Positions 53,709 to 64,000 of a DNA stretch of 64,000 bases are shown piece by piece; within the stretch, counting starts at the first letter, position 1; each line of letters begins with the position of its first letter. The translations under genes and the position numbers were made by a program. Under the pieces are notes generated by a model. It searched no databases. It had not been told where the DNA came from and worked only from the letters and a program-made list of their open reading frames with translations. This DNA comes from Mesostigma viride. Its lineage: Eukaryota; Streptophyta; Mesostigmatophyceae; Mesostigmatales; Mesostigmataceae. The stretch lies in NCBI GenBank assembly GCA_009746045.1, contig RPFO01000506.1:16001-80000 (forward strand). The letters run 5' to 3'.

Positions 53709-54361
53709 CTTGGGCCCGAATGATTCCGCGGTGCTTTGGAAAGTGATGCGTTGGACAGGGCGTGCATCCTCCCAAGCCAACCAAACTGTACCTTGTTTCA
53801 GGTTCCTGATCCAGTCCGCGGCGGCGGCGGATATGCATGGACACCTAAATGGCTCTAAGCTGAGTTGGACAACCAAGTGGTTGTGAGTTCTGGGCATCGA
53901 AGGAAGTTGTAAATTTGGATTAATCATAAGCACGACTGCTGCAAGCACTCTAGTAGCTCGAGCAGCTCGGCATTCCGCCGCCTTGATGATTTCATCCCTC
54001 AATAGTTGCTATTCTCGTACTCCAGCAAGGCAACCACGGCTGGGCATGCATCTCAGCATGCCGCGTCCCTTGTATGACATAGGCCTGTTGTCTGAGGCAG
54101 GAAACAACAGGGGGGGGTGTATGCGAGGACATGCATGCACCCCTTACTACAAGGTCATGCAGAAGGAGTCCTCTGTGGCCTGCCCACTTGAGGCAAGGAG
54201 AGACACTAGGGCGCCCTCCCTCCTCGTTGTGTATGAGGGCTGAAGGTTCCTCAATTGGTAGCCGGTCATGTGGCAGTCTACATGCTTTTTTAGTTACCAA
54301 GTAGAGCTGATTTAATTAGCGCACTTCCCACAAAGCTAATTTAAACACACCTCTCATGTGT
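53709..54361. other. Intergenic DNA with a LINE 3' UTR fragment
   Basis: Bases 54170-54255 match the minus-strand LINE 3' UTR at about 38870-38960 (GTGGCCTGCCCAC, GGGCGCCCTCCCTCCT and GAAGGTTCC segments), here in plus orientation. The rest has no recognised feature. Confidence 0.5.
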
Positions 54362-55177
54362 TTAACCCGTGTTTTTTTTTTTTAGAACGCGATATACTGC
54401 GTTGTAAGCTATTTATAGAACACGTCATAACATCTAGGGAAATTTTTTTTTTCATAGTCATGTGTATACTTTCCTGAAAGCCCATAAATCAAAGGATTTT
54501 TTGAGCTACTCAGACCTACAAAATGCTAATTCATTAGAGAGATACACTGGTTTGAATACAGGGGGGTCTGGCCATGACCGCGATTTGTTGACCCTAGGTC
54601 ACAAGTCATGTGCTTATTCACAAATGGTTCATGAAAAAAATCTGGCTTCTTGCACGAGCTATGGGCAACATATGCAGGCTCTGTGAAACAAAACTCAGGC
54701 CCATTGGGCCACTGGAGCTATTTTTTATTAGCATTACAATTACAACGCAGTACAACGCAGTGGGAAAAATGAGAGCCCTTCACAACATGACCCAACGACA
54801 CGAGCCCCATAAACGGGGATATCATGAGCTAGGAGGGTCAAAACGTTGAAAATAGGTGTTGTATAAGTTATACAGCATCAAACATGCATCAAACATCATG
54901 ACTGGATGACATAATATGACTGAATCAGGCAGCCATAGCCAAAGCATCATCCACTCTCACAACGTGTGGAGCACATGCCTCGTGGGAAGGGAGGCACTGG
55001 GTTTTCATTCCATAACGTGTGCAATACTGAAAGAAAGAGGCATGTGTAATGCAAGGCTCGGATAGGTTGAGTGATCCATGAGCTTACATGCAGGCAAAGA
55101 TGACGCTGGAATGCATGCTAGCAAATGGTGGCAAGATGCTAACAACGCATGATTATACACCATGATTATGGGCACCT

Positions 55178-55843
55178 CGTCCTCACGGTGCTCACGTATG
55201 GCGCCGAGGCGTGGACCCTCCCACCCAAACTGGCAGCTAGGCTAGACGGCACGGTTTACAGGATGCTCCGACAGGTCCTTACGTAGGTTTTTCCGAGCGT
55301 CCGTCATCAGAGTCTTTGTATCATGGCATGCCTCGTGTTTAATTCGGACGAGATTAGGCAGCGTAGGATAGCATTTGTAGGACACCTTGCCCGCACCAGC
55401 CAGGTCGATGCACCACCCTCGGTCTGGCCGGCCCCCAGCGGCTTGGCCAGCCAGGGCGGCACATTCTGACCTGGCCTGGCCCCGCGGACATTCCCGAACG
55501 GGTTGGGAAACCTGTCACGAACTACGTTCAGATGTTGCTGGACGACCTAGTGGTCCCAGCCCAGTTTGAGCACCGCATCCACTCTCTCTCCCGTCTTTGG
55601 ACTGTCATGCAGGACAAGACGCGGTGGAAGAAGATTGTCAAGGCGCACACGCCCGACCCTGTGGGCAAGCCACCTCCCCCCAAGCGGAGGAGGCGTTTTG
55701 ATGAGTAGTGTAGTTAGGATTTTCTAGATAGCTTAGAGTTAGCATAGTTCGATCCCGCGGCTTCCTCCACCCCATCCATCATGGAATATGTGCTACATGA
55801 CCTCCCCACGGAGGCATGTTATAATTTAATTTAATTTAATTTA
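55178..55843 (+). mobile_element. 5'-truncated LINE, RT C-terminus and 3' UTR
   Basis: A 13-bp TSD ATTATGGGCACCT (55165-55177, 55844-55856). It starts in VLTVLTYGAEAWTLPPKL near the C-terminal region of the RT ORF, is broken by a stop near 55285, and ends with the Pro/Arg-rich tail (KPPPPKRRRRFDE, stop at about 55708), a hairpin CCTCCCCACGGAGG and a (TTTAA)n tail. Confidence 0.8.
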
Positions 55844-55928
55844 ATTATGGGCACCTAGCTTATCTTCTTGCACAATCAGCGCAGTATAAACCATCAATAT
55901 CCAATCCTCACGATATATGCACGGCTAG

Positions 55929-57613
55929 CTCGAGCTGAGCACCGCCGCCAAGCAACTCCGCTTCTATGCTGCCGTTGGACCTGACCAGCTCCCAGCCCCG
56001 GTGATTAAGCTGACGGCGCTCACGGGGTTCCTGCTTGACGTCTGCAACCGGATCCTGCTTGCCGACGCGCCGCCGATTCCTGAGTGGCAGCACAGCTACC
56101 GTATTATGCTGTACAAAAACAAAGGTTCCCCTGACGACCCCGCCAACTACAGAGGAGTCTGCATCCAGAGCGCCGCACTTAAGTTGTTCATGCGCATGAT
56201 CCTCAACCGCCTTCGTTCTGCTCTCGACTGTCACCTTGGGGAAAGTCAAATGGGCTTCCGTCCTGGGCGCAACACCGTCATGGCCATCTTCGTCGCGCGT
56301 CGCCTCTTCGAGGAAATCGCTCTCCTGCAACCTGGTGAGTTTCCCGCCATCCTGATCTTCGTCGACTTCATCAAGGCTTTTGATTCTGTCCTCTGGGACG
56401 CTCTATGGGCTGTACTTGCTCGCGCTCGCGTCCCCACTCCCCTGATTACCGTCATCCGCACGCTGTATGAGGGGTCCACCACTTCGGTGCGCACTCAGCA
56501 CGGCATAACCCCGCCCTGCCCACTGCAGACCGGCGTCTGGCAGGGTTGCGTCCTGTCGCCGTACCTGTTTATTATTGTAGTGGATTATGTTATGCGCCAG
56601 GCACGTGCTCGCTTTGCTAGCATTGCAGGCCGTGCCCCTGGCCTAGCGATCACGAACGAGCTTGGGGAAGGGGGGCCGACTAACAAGCAGAATTTACTAG
56701 CTGACCTCATTTATGCCGACGACATCACGCTCATCGAGAAGCCGGAGTCTGCCCAACTTTGGCTGGACTGCCTGGCGCTCGAGGCTCGGGCGGTTGGTCT
56801 AGAAATCAGCCCCAAAACGGAGGCCCTGGCCCTCGGCATGGCAGGGCCCCCCCCACACTCCGCCTCTTAGACGATGCCGAGGTCAACTACCCTACTTCAG
56901 GCCGCTTCAAGCTGCTCGGCAGTTGGCTTCCTGACTGCGAGGACGACATGACGACACGGATCGGCATGGCGTGGGCGCACCTCCATGACCACCGCCGCTG
57001 GTGGAGCAACCCCGCCCTACCCCGGATCGTCAAGCGTGACCTCTTCAAGGTCGTCATTCTGACGATCCTGACCTACGGCGCCGAGACGTGGACACTGATG
57101 CAGGAGCTGGAGCAACGACTCGACGGCGCCGTCACCAAGATGCTGCGCAAGGCCCTTAACATCCCCTTTGGTTTGCACGTTAGTAATGAGGATTTGTACG
57201 CTGATTTGCCCTATGTTTCCCACATTATTAGGCACAGGCGCCTGGGCCTAGCCGGGCACCTGGCCCGCACAGATCAGGTAGATACATCAGATAGACTAGC
57301 TGGCACCAAGCCCGCCCAGCCTGGGCGATATGTCCTCACCTGGCGTGCCCCCGGCCGCGCGCGGCAGGGCCGCCACCCGTGGACTTTTCGTGATAGACTC
57401 GGCATGGACATGTGCTACACTAGACGTGACGGGCTCACCCCCGGGCAGCCTCCTGGTTTGTCTGTAATATGGAGGCAGATGGTGCGCAAGGATAGATGGC
57501 AAGTAGTGATGAAGGAGACCACCCCCAAGCCTGTGGGGGCTCCGCGTGTGACCAAGTATGGCATTCATAGCGATTCGGGCCGCGGTGCCCACACCCCTGT
57601 AACTAGGACCTAG
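55929..57613 (+). pseudogene. LINE reverse transcriptase (ORF2 part), one frameshift
   Basis: The frame opens at the truncation point (no native start) with AAVGPDQLPAPVIKL and runs through MLYKNKGSPDDPANYRGVC, MGFRPGRN, motif A IFVDFIKAFDSVLWDAL, motif B GVWQGCVLSPYLF and motif C YADD (56712-56723). A C8 run near 56847-56854 shifts the frame; the second frame continues from about 56850 with FKLLGSWLPDCEDDM, LFKVVILTILTYGAETW and RHRRLGLAGHLART to the stop at 57613. Order and motifs fit the L1-like LINE class. The endonuclease (APE) domain is missing because of 5' truncation. It is the best-preserved RT copy of this family in the window and probably the type of protein that mobilises the ORF1-only derivatives. 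Confidence 0.85.
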
Positions 57614-57670
57614 ATAGCTTATACCATCCATTCCATCCCATGTTCCCCTCCCACTGAGGACTTATGCTCA

Positions 57671-57690
57671 CGTGACGCAGTCACGTGTCT
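57671..57690 (+). other. LINE 3'-terminal palindrome
   Basis: A perfect or near-perfect palindrome CACGTGACGCAGTCACGTG just before the TTAA tail; also at 38839-38860 in reverse orientation, at the end of an ORF1-type copy. It probably forms the 3' hairpin recognised by the RT. Confidence 0.65.
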
Positions 57691-58106
57691 ATTAATTAAT
57701 TAATTAATGCACGGCTTGACGACGTATACAGCACCTAAATACTGCACAACTGCAGCCTGCTATGGCTGACATGCATGCAAGCAACGTCGAGTAGGATGGC
57801 GGTCTTAGAGAGGCTGGGCAGAGGTCGGTAGAAATATTAAAGTGGAAAACTGGCAGAAACTAGGTAGAAACACGATATACTTACGCCTGCAAGCACTATT
57901 GAGCCGGTGGCAGAGGCCATTTCCAGGAAAATACAGCATACCGTAGCAATAGCCACGTCGTGCGGTCACGCCTTACGCTATTTACAGGCACCATCATGCC
58001 CGGAGCTACCCAATAAAAGTCTGCACAAATCTCGGTTTAGCCGAGAGTCCGGGCGTTCGGAATGAATAAACATTTCATGTCCCACGTAGCTCCCACAAAA
58101 ACCAGC

Positions 58107-58377
<271 letters not shown>

Positions 58378-59301
58378 AGAAAGAGGCCGACAAAACCAGC
58401 CAGAGCGGCTTTTAGTCGCAAAACCTCCCTTATCCCTAGCTAACTGACGTCATTAAACCCTTATGTTTAGTGGATGCTAGTAAGACGCTAACCGTACAGA
58501 CCGGGGGTAGAATATCCCGAATCTGCACGGCTAGTATTAAATAATGCGTAGGTTGTTCTTTTCAGGGGCACTGCACCTCACGCCCCGTTCCGCCCGGGTA
58601 TAATCAACCCAAGCGCGGAACGCACATTTTATTTAATTCATTTTTCAACCATGCACTATATTGCATCTACTAATCACAAAAGCTCTAGCCAAACAGCTAC
58701 GAGTAAACACTGCGACCTATAAGCCGCTCATCCAGCGGCCTCTTGTTCCCGCATTCACGTATAGAAGAAACTCCGTTCAAAGAACCCCGAGTGTTAAGAA
58801 GTCGAAACACCATGGAAATACCAAGCATGGTGCCGCAGCAGACCCGAGTCTTGACGTAATAATATGTATGCCGGTTTCCAGGGTTTCCGCATGAAAGTTG
58901 GGTGAGAAACTGGAAAAATCTACGTATCCCTTGCCCCAGTACCTCAACAAACTCGTAGAAACCTAATTATCAACCTTTGAACGCATCATCATGGTCGTGC
59001 CACCCAACAGCCACTGAAATTCGCGCGAAAACTGGCGAGATCTACCTGCCGTCGTCTTCACCTTCGTCCCGCGAAAATGCCTGATTTCAGTGGTACATAT
59101 TTGTTTGCAGCTGTCACAAAAAAAATCCAAAAAATACCAGGATTTTTTCTTGAGTTCTACGGGATGTAAGGAGGCCGTCCACCGAGTTTCAGATCGAAAA
59201 TCTCGTATCTACTGTGCCTGCCACGTGTCAGATTACAACGCGATACATCGCGTTCTAACCCTACAGCGCGATACATCGCGTTGTAAAAAAACACGGGTTA
59301 A

Positions 59302-59832
59302 TATAACCCATTGTGCATGTTCACGGTCCTCCAAATTAACAACATTAATTAATTATTTAATTAACACGTAAGAGCGTTAGGTGAGCATGAGTCCTCAGTA
59401 CAGTCGAGGGGCATTATCAACATCCCCTCAAGTTCCCAGACATCGTTGTGCGTGGCTGCAACTAAACTTCATGACAATCGTACCTAGCTAAGTTGTCGCC
59501 ACCAACTTGCAAGTGTAAGAACGCCACGTGATGAAAGATCTGCATCGATCATTTATAAGAAAAAGTAATGGCAGCTAGCAGCACACATGCCTCTTCCACA
59601 TTTGAAGAATTGATCAACACTCACATCCACAGAATCCACATTTACCCGTCCAACAGTGGCCTAATCCTATATCCGACAATGATAGGTAGTGACTCACCAA
59701 CCGAGGCACATGCACCCATCATAGCTCATCAGTACTTGGATCCATCAACTTAAAAATTCATCTGTCGATCAGTGCCGAATCAAGCAATCAAGAGATATAT
59801 TGAATGACTAATACATGAAGTGAGACAACTGG
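59302..59832. other. 3' flank of the GCN2-like gene
   Basis: No coding sequence seen. It includes a TTAATTAATTATTTAATTAAC stretch near 59345-59365, possibly a LINE tail remnant without its hairpin. Confidence 0.4.
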
Positions 59833-62800
59833 TCACAACCCATGCACACCCGCGCGCTTGCGCAGCGGCGCCGACAGCTCCTTTTGGAAGAACTTGACGA
59901 CGTCCCCCGAGGCCATCTCCGTCTCCCCCTTGGCATCCAGGTGCTTGACCTTGACAAAATCGGAGGACGACAGCAGCGCCTGCGAGATGATGACCAGCCA
60001 TTTGATGCCGCGTTCGGTCGCGTACTCGTATTGCTCTGTCAGGCTCGGTGCCGCCGTGTAGACCATCTCGGCCTGTGGACCAGTTGGCCGTTGGTGGTGT
60101 TGTGCAGTAAATTAAGATCAGAGTATAGTCTAACGCGGCGCTTTAAAACCTAAAATAAAACAATTAATACATGAACTTCTAGGTAGACCTGTCTCAGCCT
60201 GTCGACAGCACAAGGTGACGCCTGTGGCACCTCTTAGAATACATTCGATAACCCGCCGTTCAGACCATCTCCACATGGACAAGCCGGTACTTGGCGGTGA
60301 CAAGCGCACATGTGTTGAAGAGTGAACTGAAATGAACCAGGCTTCTGTGAGATGGTGGCACGTTATAAACCCATCCGGTCATTAGCCGGGGATGGGCATG
60401 TTATGATAAGCATGTTATGATGGGCATGTCATGATAAGCAAGGGTGATAGGAAAAGAGTCGCGCGGGTGGCCCGCGATGTATCTGTACTGCCTTTCACTC
60501 ACGATTACGGGCTCGGTTCTCATTTGCCATTTTGTATCTTTTCATTTCATGCTACTACACCATTAACGTATGATTAAGGTTCCATGGCAACATCAGACAA
60601 CCGAACCACACACCTGAATGCCACCCCCCATGCACCCACCTTAACCGATTATGCCACCTCCACCTATCCCTTGTATCTCCATGCCACCGCACCAACGCCC
60701 ATGCACATGATCCCAATCTACAGCAAACATCCCAACACTAGAGGGCCAAGTCCAGTAGATGCGGGCGTCCCACCCCCCAACCCATGGCCCGCCGACCCAT
60801 GCACTGTTCCATGGTGCAGCGAGCATGTCGCCAGGCACCAAGGCAATATGCAGGTCATGGTGACTTATGGTTGCAGGCTTGTGGTCTTTTGGTCATTACC
60901 TGTCACGCACTAATACCTTGATGCGGGCGCCCCACCCTCCATGGACATAAGCAATGCCTGAAAGCCATATATGATGACGGAAGCCCACCATGATGGAAGC
61001 AATGCACGGAAGCCAACACCTGCCACGACAGTGCGACGTGTGCGCAGCTTACTGCTGCCACCATACTTCCCGGACACATACCTTAATTCTAGCACCAACC
61101 CTCCACCACGACAAGGACCACATGCAATCTGCTATGCATGTTAAATGCCAACCTCCCACAGCTGCGCGACAACAGCCAACATGCCCCAAGCAATACTAAC
61201 AAACCAACAAACTAGTGAACCCGCAAACTACCTCTTCTACAAGCGCCGCACAGCTGCGGCCACAAAAGCCAACACATCCCAACACAGCTGGGTCACTATC
61301 CAAGCACCTTAATAGCACCACCACCACCACCCTGCCCACGCAAGTACCTTGATGCCGGCGTCCCACAGCTGGGCCACGAGCCGCATGCGCTCTTGCAGGA
61401 GGCCGCCCCCGCCGCGCGCGCAGATAAGGACGTCCGTCTCACACACAGGTGTGTTGCTGCGGTACGGCACGCGAGGGGGGGTAGACAGGAACATACATAA
61501 GTGACAGGTACTGTACACTGAACTACGTATCTGCGGGTCATGCACACGGGCTGTTGCTCTGCGGGACGGCATGCGAGGGGGTGTAGACATGGATGAGCCA
61601 GTGAGATGGCCGATGAGGGCGAGGGGCATGCGCACGGGGCGTGTTGCGGCGGTGCCGGCAGGAGGGGGGGCCCGGGCACATTAATAAGGGGTACGGGCAA
61701 GAGCCAGTGAGCGCTGCGCTGGCGCTGATACTGGGGGGCTCTCGATCACGCGGGTGTTGCAACGGTGCCGGCATAGGAGGAACAAGGCATTGGGGGCAGG
61801 CAAGGGGGGCAGGCAAGGGGGGCAGGCAAGGGGGGCAGGCAAGGGGGGCAGGTAAGGGGGGGCAGGCAAGGGGGGCAGGCAAGGGGGGGCAGGCATGAGG
61901 TAGAGCACGTCACGAGAACGAAGTGAGGCCCAAGGGCACAAGGGACAGGTATGGGGGGATGCCATGGGGGGCCGGCGCACGGGGCATTACCCGTTTGTGA
62001 GAACCAAAGTGAGATTGAGGGGCCAATTGTGGGGGCGGCACGGTAAGATCATGAAGAAATAAATAAAAATTGAAAGCAGATTTCCATGTGCAGGCGGTGA
62101 GACGGAGGGTAGGCACCAAGAGACAGGCAAACGCAGGGCGCTGCCGCGCTGGGCGTGCAAACGGGACGTAAGGCTGAGGGGGAGGCGGTCAGAAGGACAG
62201 CCCGCTGGCAACAAGCATAACAAGCAAGGAAGGCGGGCGGGGCAGGCAAAAGGTGCGCTGGGCGTGCAAACGGGAAGTGAGACGCAGGTAAGGTCACCGT
62301 CCATGCCCATCCGGCCTCAACAGGTTTGTCACATGAACCGTATCGCTGGCGCACCCCAGGCAGCGGGTTCCTTTTGGTCTCGCCATCAAGAAACTGCGGA
62401 AAGAACCAAGATACGTGTTACATGCAGATGAGTGGGAGTTGACATGGACAGTGTGCGGGGATGGTACGGGCGGAGAGGGCGAGGAGAGTGCAGGCGGTGA
62501 GAAGGGCAGAGCGGCCCAGGGGGAAGTGGAGACCAGGGCAGCTAGTTGGCAAGAGGCATAGCAAGCAAGGAAGGCACGGATGCGGCTGATATCAGCCCAT
62601 GTTCAGGAGGCACATGTGGGGAGACCGACAGCCGGCAAAAAAGCGCATAGGCTAGGCCCCACCTGTTACCCGCTCACCTGGTCACGTGAAATACAGCGGA
62701 ATACCTCACAGTTTACCTTACAGTCTACCTCACAGTTTACCTTACAGTCTACCTTACAGTCGTACATGTCATATGGCCGTCACTGTACACACTACAGTGA

Positions 62801-62918
62801 CCACACGGCAGGGATAGTGACCCCCCCACCTGGACACGTGCAGTGCGGCGCTGCTGGTGACGGCGAGCAATCTTGACACCGCGATGCTCACACCCACGCC
62901 GCCAGGGACGTCGCCCAC
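59833..62918 (-). CDS. GCN2-like eIF2-alpha kinase, C-terminal exons (partial)
   Basis: Three exons on the minus strand are recognisable. The first, 62918-62830, encodes VGDVPGGVGVSIAVSRLLA with a CAG acceptor and an AG/GT donor. The second, about 61456-61348, encodes ETDVLICARGGGGLLQERMR and WDAGIK, ending in AAG/GTACTT. The last, 60072-59833, encodes AEMVYTAAPSLTEQYEYATE, then GIKWLVIIS and VKVKHLDAKGETEM, and ends at TGA. This matches the histidyl-tRNA-synthetase-like region and its anticodon-binding end in plant GCN2, which senses uncharged tRNA and activates the kinase. A stretch near 62300-62394 might be another exon (GCAG acceptor) but did not fit a frame. Kinase and RWD domains lie beyond the window or were not found. 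True HisRS is the main alternative; the VKVKHLD motif favours GCN2. Confidence 0.65.
61790..61898. repeat. 13-bp intronic minisatellite
   Basis: About eight units of GGCAAGGGGGGCA with small length changes, within an intron of the GCN2-like gene (upstream of exon 61348-61456). Confidence 0.9.
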
Positions 62919-62937
62919 CTGCACCGTGATGGGGTTC

Positions 62938-63060
62938 AACCGGGGTTTAGGGTTTAAGAGGACACGAGTTCAAGGGTTTAGGGTTCAATATGGGGTTAAG
63001 GGTTTAAAGGGAAATGGATTTTAAGTTTGAGGTTCAAGTAGGGTTTAGGGTTTAAGGGGG
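62938..63060. repeat. Degenerate TTTAGGG-type repeats
   Basis: GGGTTTAGGG and GGGTTTAAG variants recur, with CAAGTAGGGTTTAGGGTTTA near 63034. They resemble plant-type telomere repeats but are imperfect and internal, so they are interstitial. Confidence 0.65.
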
Positions 63061-63370
63061 CATGGGGCATGGGCATGGGAAGCGAGCTAGCGATCGGGGC
63101 TGGCACGCCATCGGGGTTGGAAATGTCCTACAGAACAGGGCAATGCCATAGATAACAAATTTTCAAGTATCCCCAACTTGGGGGACATGGGCAACAGATA
63201 GGGGGTGGCCAGATAGGGGGTAGCATCCGGCGAGCGTGGCAACGATACGGAAATACTCTAAGTCAAAATACGTACATCTACTTCTTTGTAATGAGTCCTT
63301 GGCTACAAGTACAGAAACGAAGCAGGGGTTGTTCACAACGGGGGTGCGGGGGGGCGGTGCAGGCGAGCAT

Positions 63371-63607
63371 GGGTCGCAAGTGATGGGGTCGTGGGCAGGG
63401 GTCGCAAGTGATGGGGCGGTGGGCAGGGGTCGCAAGTGATGGGGCCGTGGGCAGGGGTCGCAAGTGATGGGGCCGTGGGCAGGGGTCGCAAGTGATGGGG
63501 CCGTGGGCAGGGGTCGCAAGTGATGGGGCCGTGGGCAGGGGTCGCAAGTGATGGGGCCGTGGGCAGGGGTCGCAAGTGATGGGGCCGTGGGCAGGGGTCG
63601 CAAGTGA
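63371..63607. repeat. 28-bp minisatellite, about 8.5 copies
   Basis: Unit GGGTCGCAAGTGATGGGGCC plus GTGGGCAG, nearly perfect from 63371 onwards with one or two variant bases in the first units. It is flanked by unrelated DNA. The Pro/Ala/His-repeat minus-strand ORFs are read through it. Confidence 0.95.
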
Positions 63608-64000
63608 CCGGGGCATCGTAATACACGATTCACGCGTATGACTAATAAAAACTAGGCAAGTCCTAGAAGATTGGAACTTCACCACTTGTCAGGCAGTGGT
63701 CCCTTGCGAAACAATATTGCCACCGTTGAAGATGAAGGCGACCGAGGGGCCGATGGCACTAGGATCTACAGTCAGTCGACTCATTGATCCAATATAAACC
63801 ACACCCATCTCATGTTACACGCCCCGCGCTGGTAGTAAAACCTGTAGGAGCTGAATCAGACTAAACCTGTAGTATAACGGAACAGAATAGGGAGACCAGT
63901 GAAAGATGAATGAATTCAATATAGAAGAACCTCGCGTTACACAAAATGTATCCAATCAATTGACAAAACTATGAACAATACTTAATGATTGATATAGCTG
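63608..64000. other. Right edge of window without recognised gene
   Basis: No exon of the GCN2-like gene or transposon end was recognised. Upstream exons of that gene may lie beyond position 64000. Confidence 0.35.

Larger units (their letters stand above)
55927..57706 (+). mobile_element. 5'-truncated LINE with RT domain
   Basis: A 10-bp TSD ATGCACGGCT (55917-55926, 57707-57716) interrupts sequence that is continuous in copy 1 at about 15260. It carries the RT palm to C-terminus, a short 3' UTR, the palindrome CACGTGACGCAGTCACGTG and a TTAA tail. Confidence 0.85.

Noticed and set aside
53249-53767. 172-codon Ala/Pro-rich minus-strand ORF
   Set aside because: Exact antisense shadow of the Ala/Gly-rich coding repeat at 53196-53708.
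62300-62394. Additional GCN2-like exon
   Set aside because: The acceptor is good, but neither frame joins the neighbouring exons with a recognisable sequence.
63371-63607. CRISPR-like array
   Set aside because: Units of 28 bp are contiguous with no variable spacers; this is a minisatellite in a eukaryotic genome.

Overview
This is nuclear DNA from a photosynthetic eukaryote, most likely a green alga or another early Viridiplantae lineage. The evidence is a nuclear gene with a GT-AG intron and a transit-peptide-like N-terminus for a DUF3172-type (cyanobacterial/plastid) protein, the 3' exons of a GCN2-like eIF2-alpha kinase, degenerate TTTAGGG-type repeats, and eukaryotic-only transposon classes. 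The species cannot be fixed from sequence alone. Family names come from recognising motifs, not from searches.

Only a small fraction looks like host genes: the DUF3172 gene (17347-19252, minus), the C-terminal exons of a GCN2-like gene (59833-62918, minus), a small Ala/Gly-rich Cys-containing protein (53196-53708, plus), and two weak spliced-gene candidates (about 20639-20703 minus, and 35526-36400 plus). Nearly everything else is mobile DNA, much of it nested, and many boundaries can be fixed by target-site duplications (TSDs) or by comparison with an uninterrupted copy in the same window.

Layout: 1-840, LINE 3' ends. 2.3-8 kb, low-complexity DNA, a SINE-like element, tandem duplications and an hAT-like MITE. 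8.6-16.8 kb, three ORF1-carrying LINE derivatives, two of them inside a piggyBac-like element (10295-16759, TTAA ends). 17.3-19.3 kb, the DUF3172 gene. 21.8-31.2 kb, a Mutator-like element (215-bp TIRs, 9-bp TSD) containing a 4.1-kb hAT element, which in turn contains a CACTA-type MITE. 31.6-34.6 kb, an unclassified TIR element. 36.9-39.5 kb, a decayed LINE reverse transcriptase interrupted by another LINE. 40.0-44.1 kb, reverse-strand fragments of an R2-like retrotransposon, one split by a 2.06-kb hAT element and a SINE. 44.35-52.5 kb, a long R2-like retrotransposon encoding PHD, RING, C2H2-like, reverse transcriptase, zinc-knuckle and restriction-like endonuclease modules, interrupted by a 2.07-kb LTR element with identical 648-bp LTRs. 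54.4-59.3 kb, a second copy of the piggyBac-like element with different LINE insertions. 59.8-64 kb, the GCN2-like gene with minisatellite-rich introns.

The most notable items are the domain composition of the R2-like element, the ORF1-only LINE derivatives that share a 3' hairpin and (TTAA)n tail with RT-bearing copies, the ORF-less LTR element, and the paired piggyBac-like copies that act as empty-site controls for each other. Most coding sequences in mobile elements carry frameshifts, often at homopolymers, so some breaks may be sequencing errors rather than true mutations.
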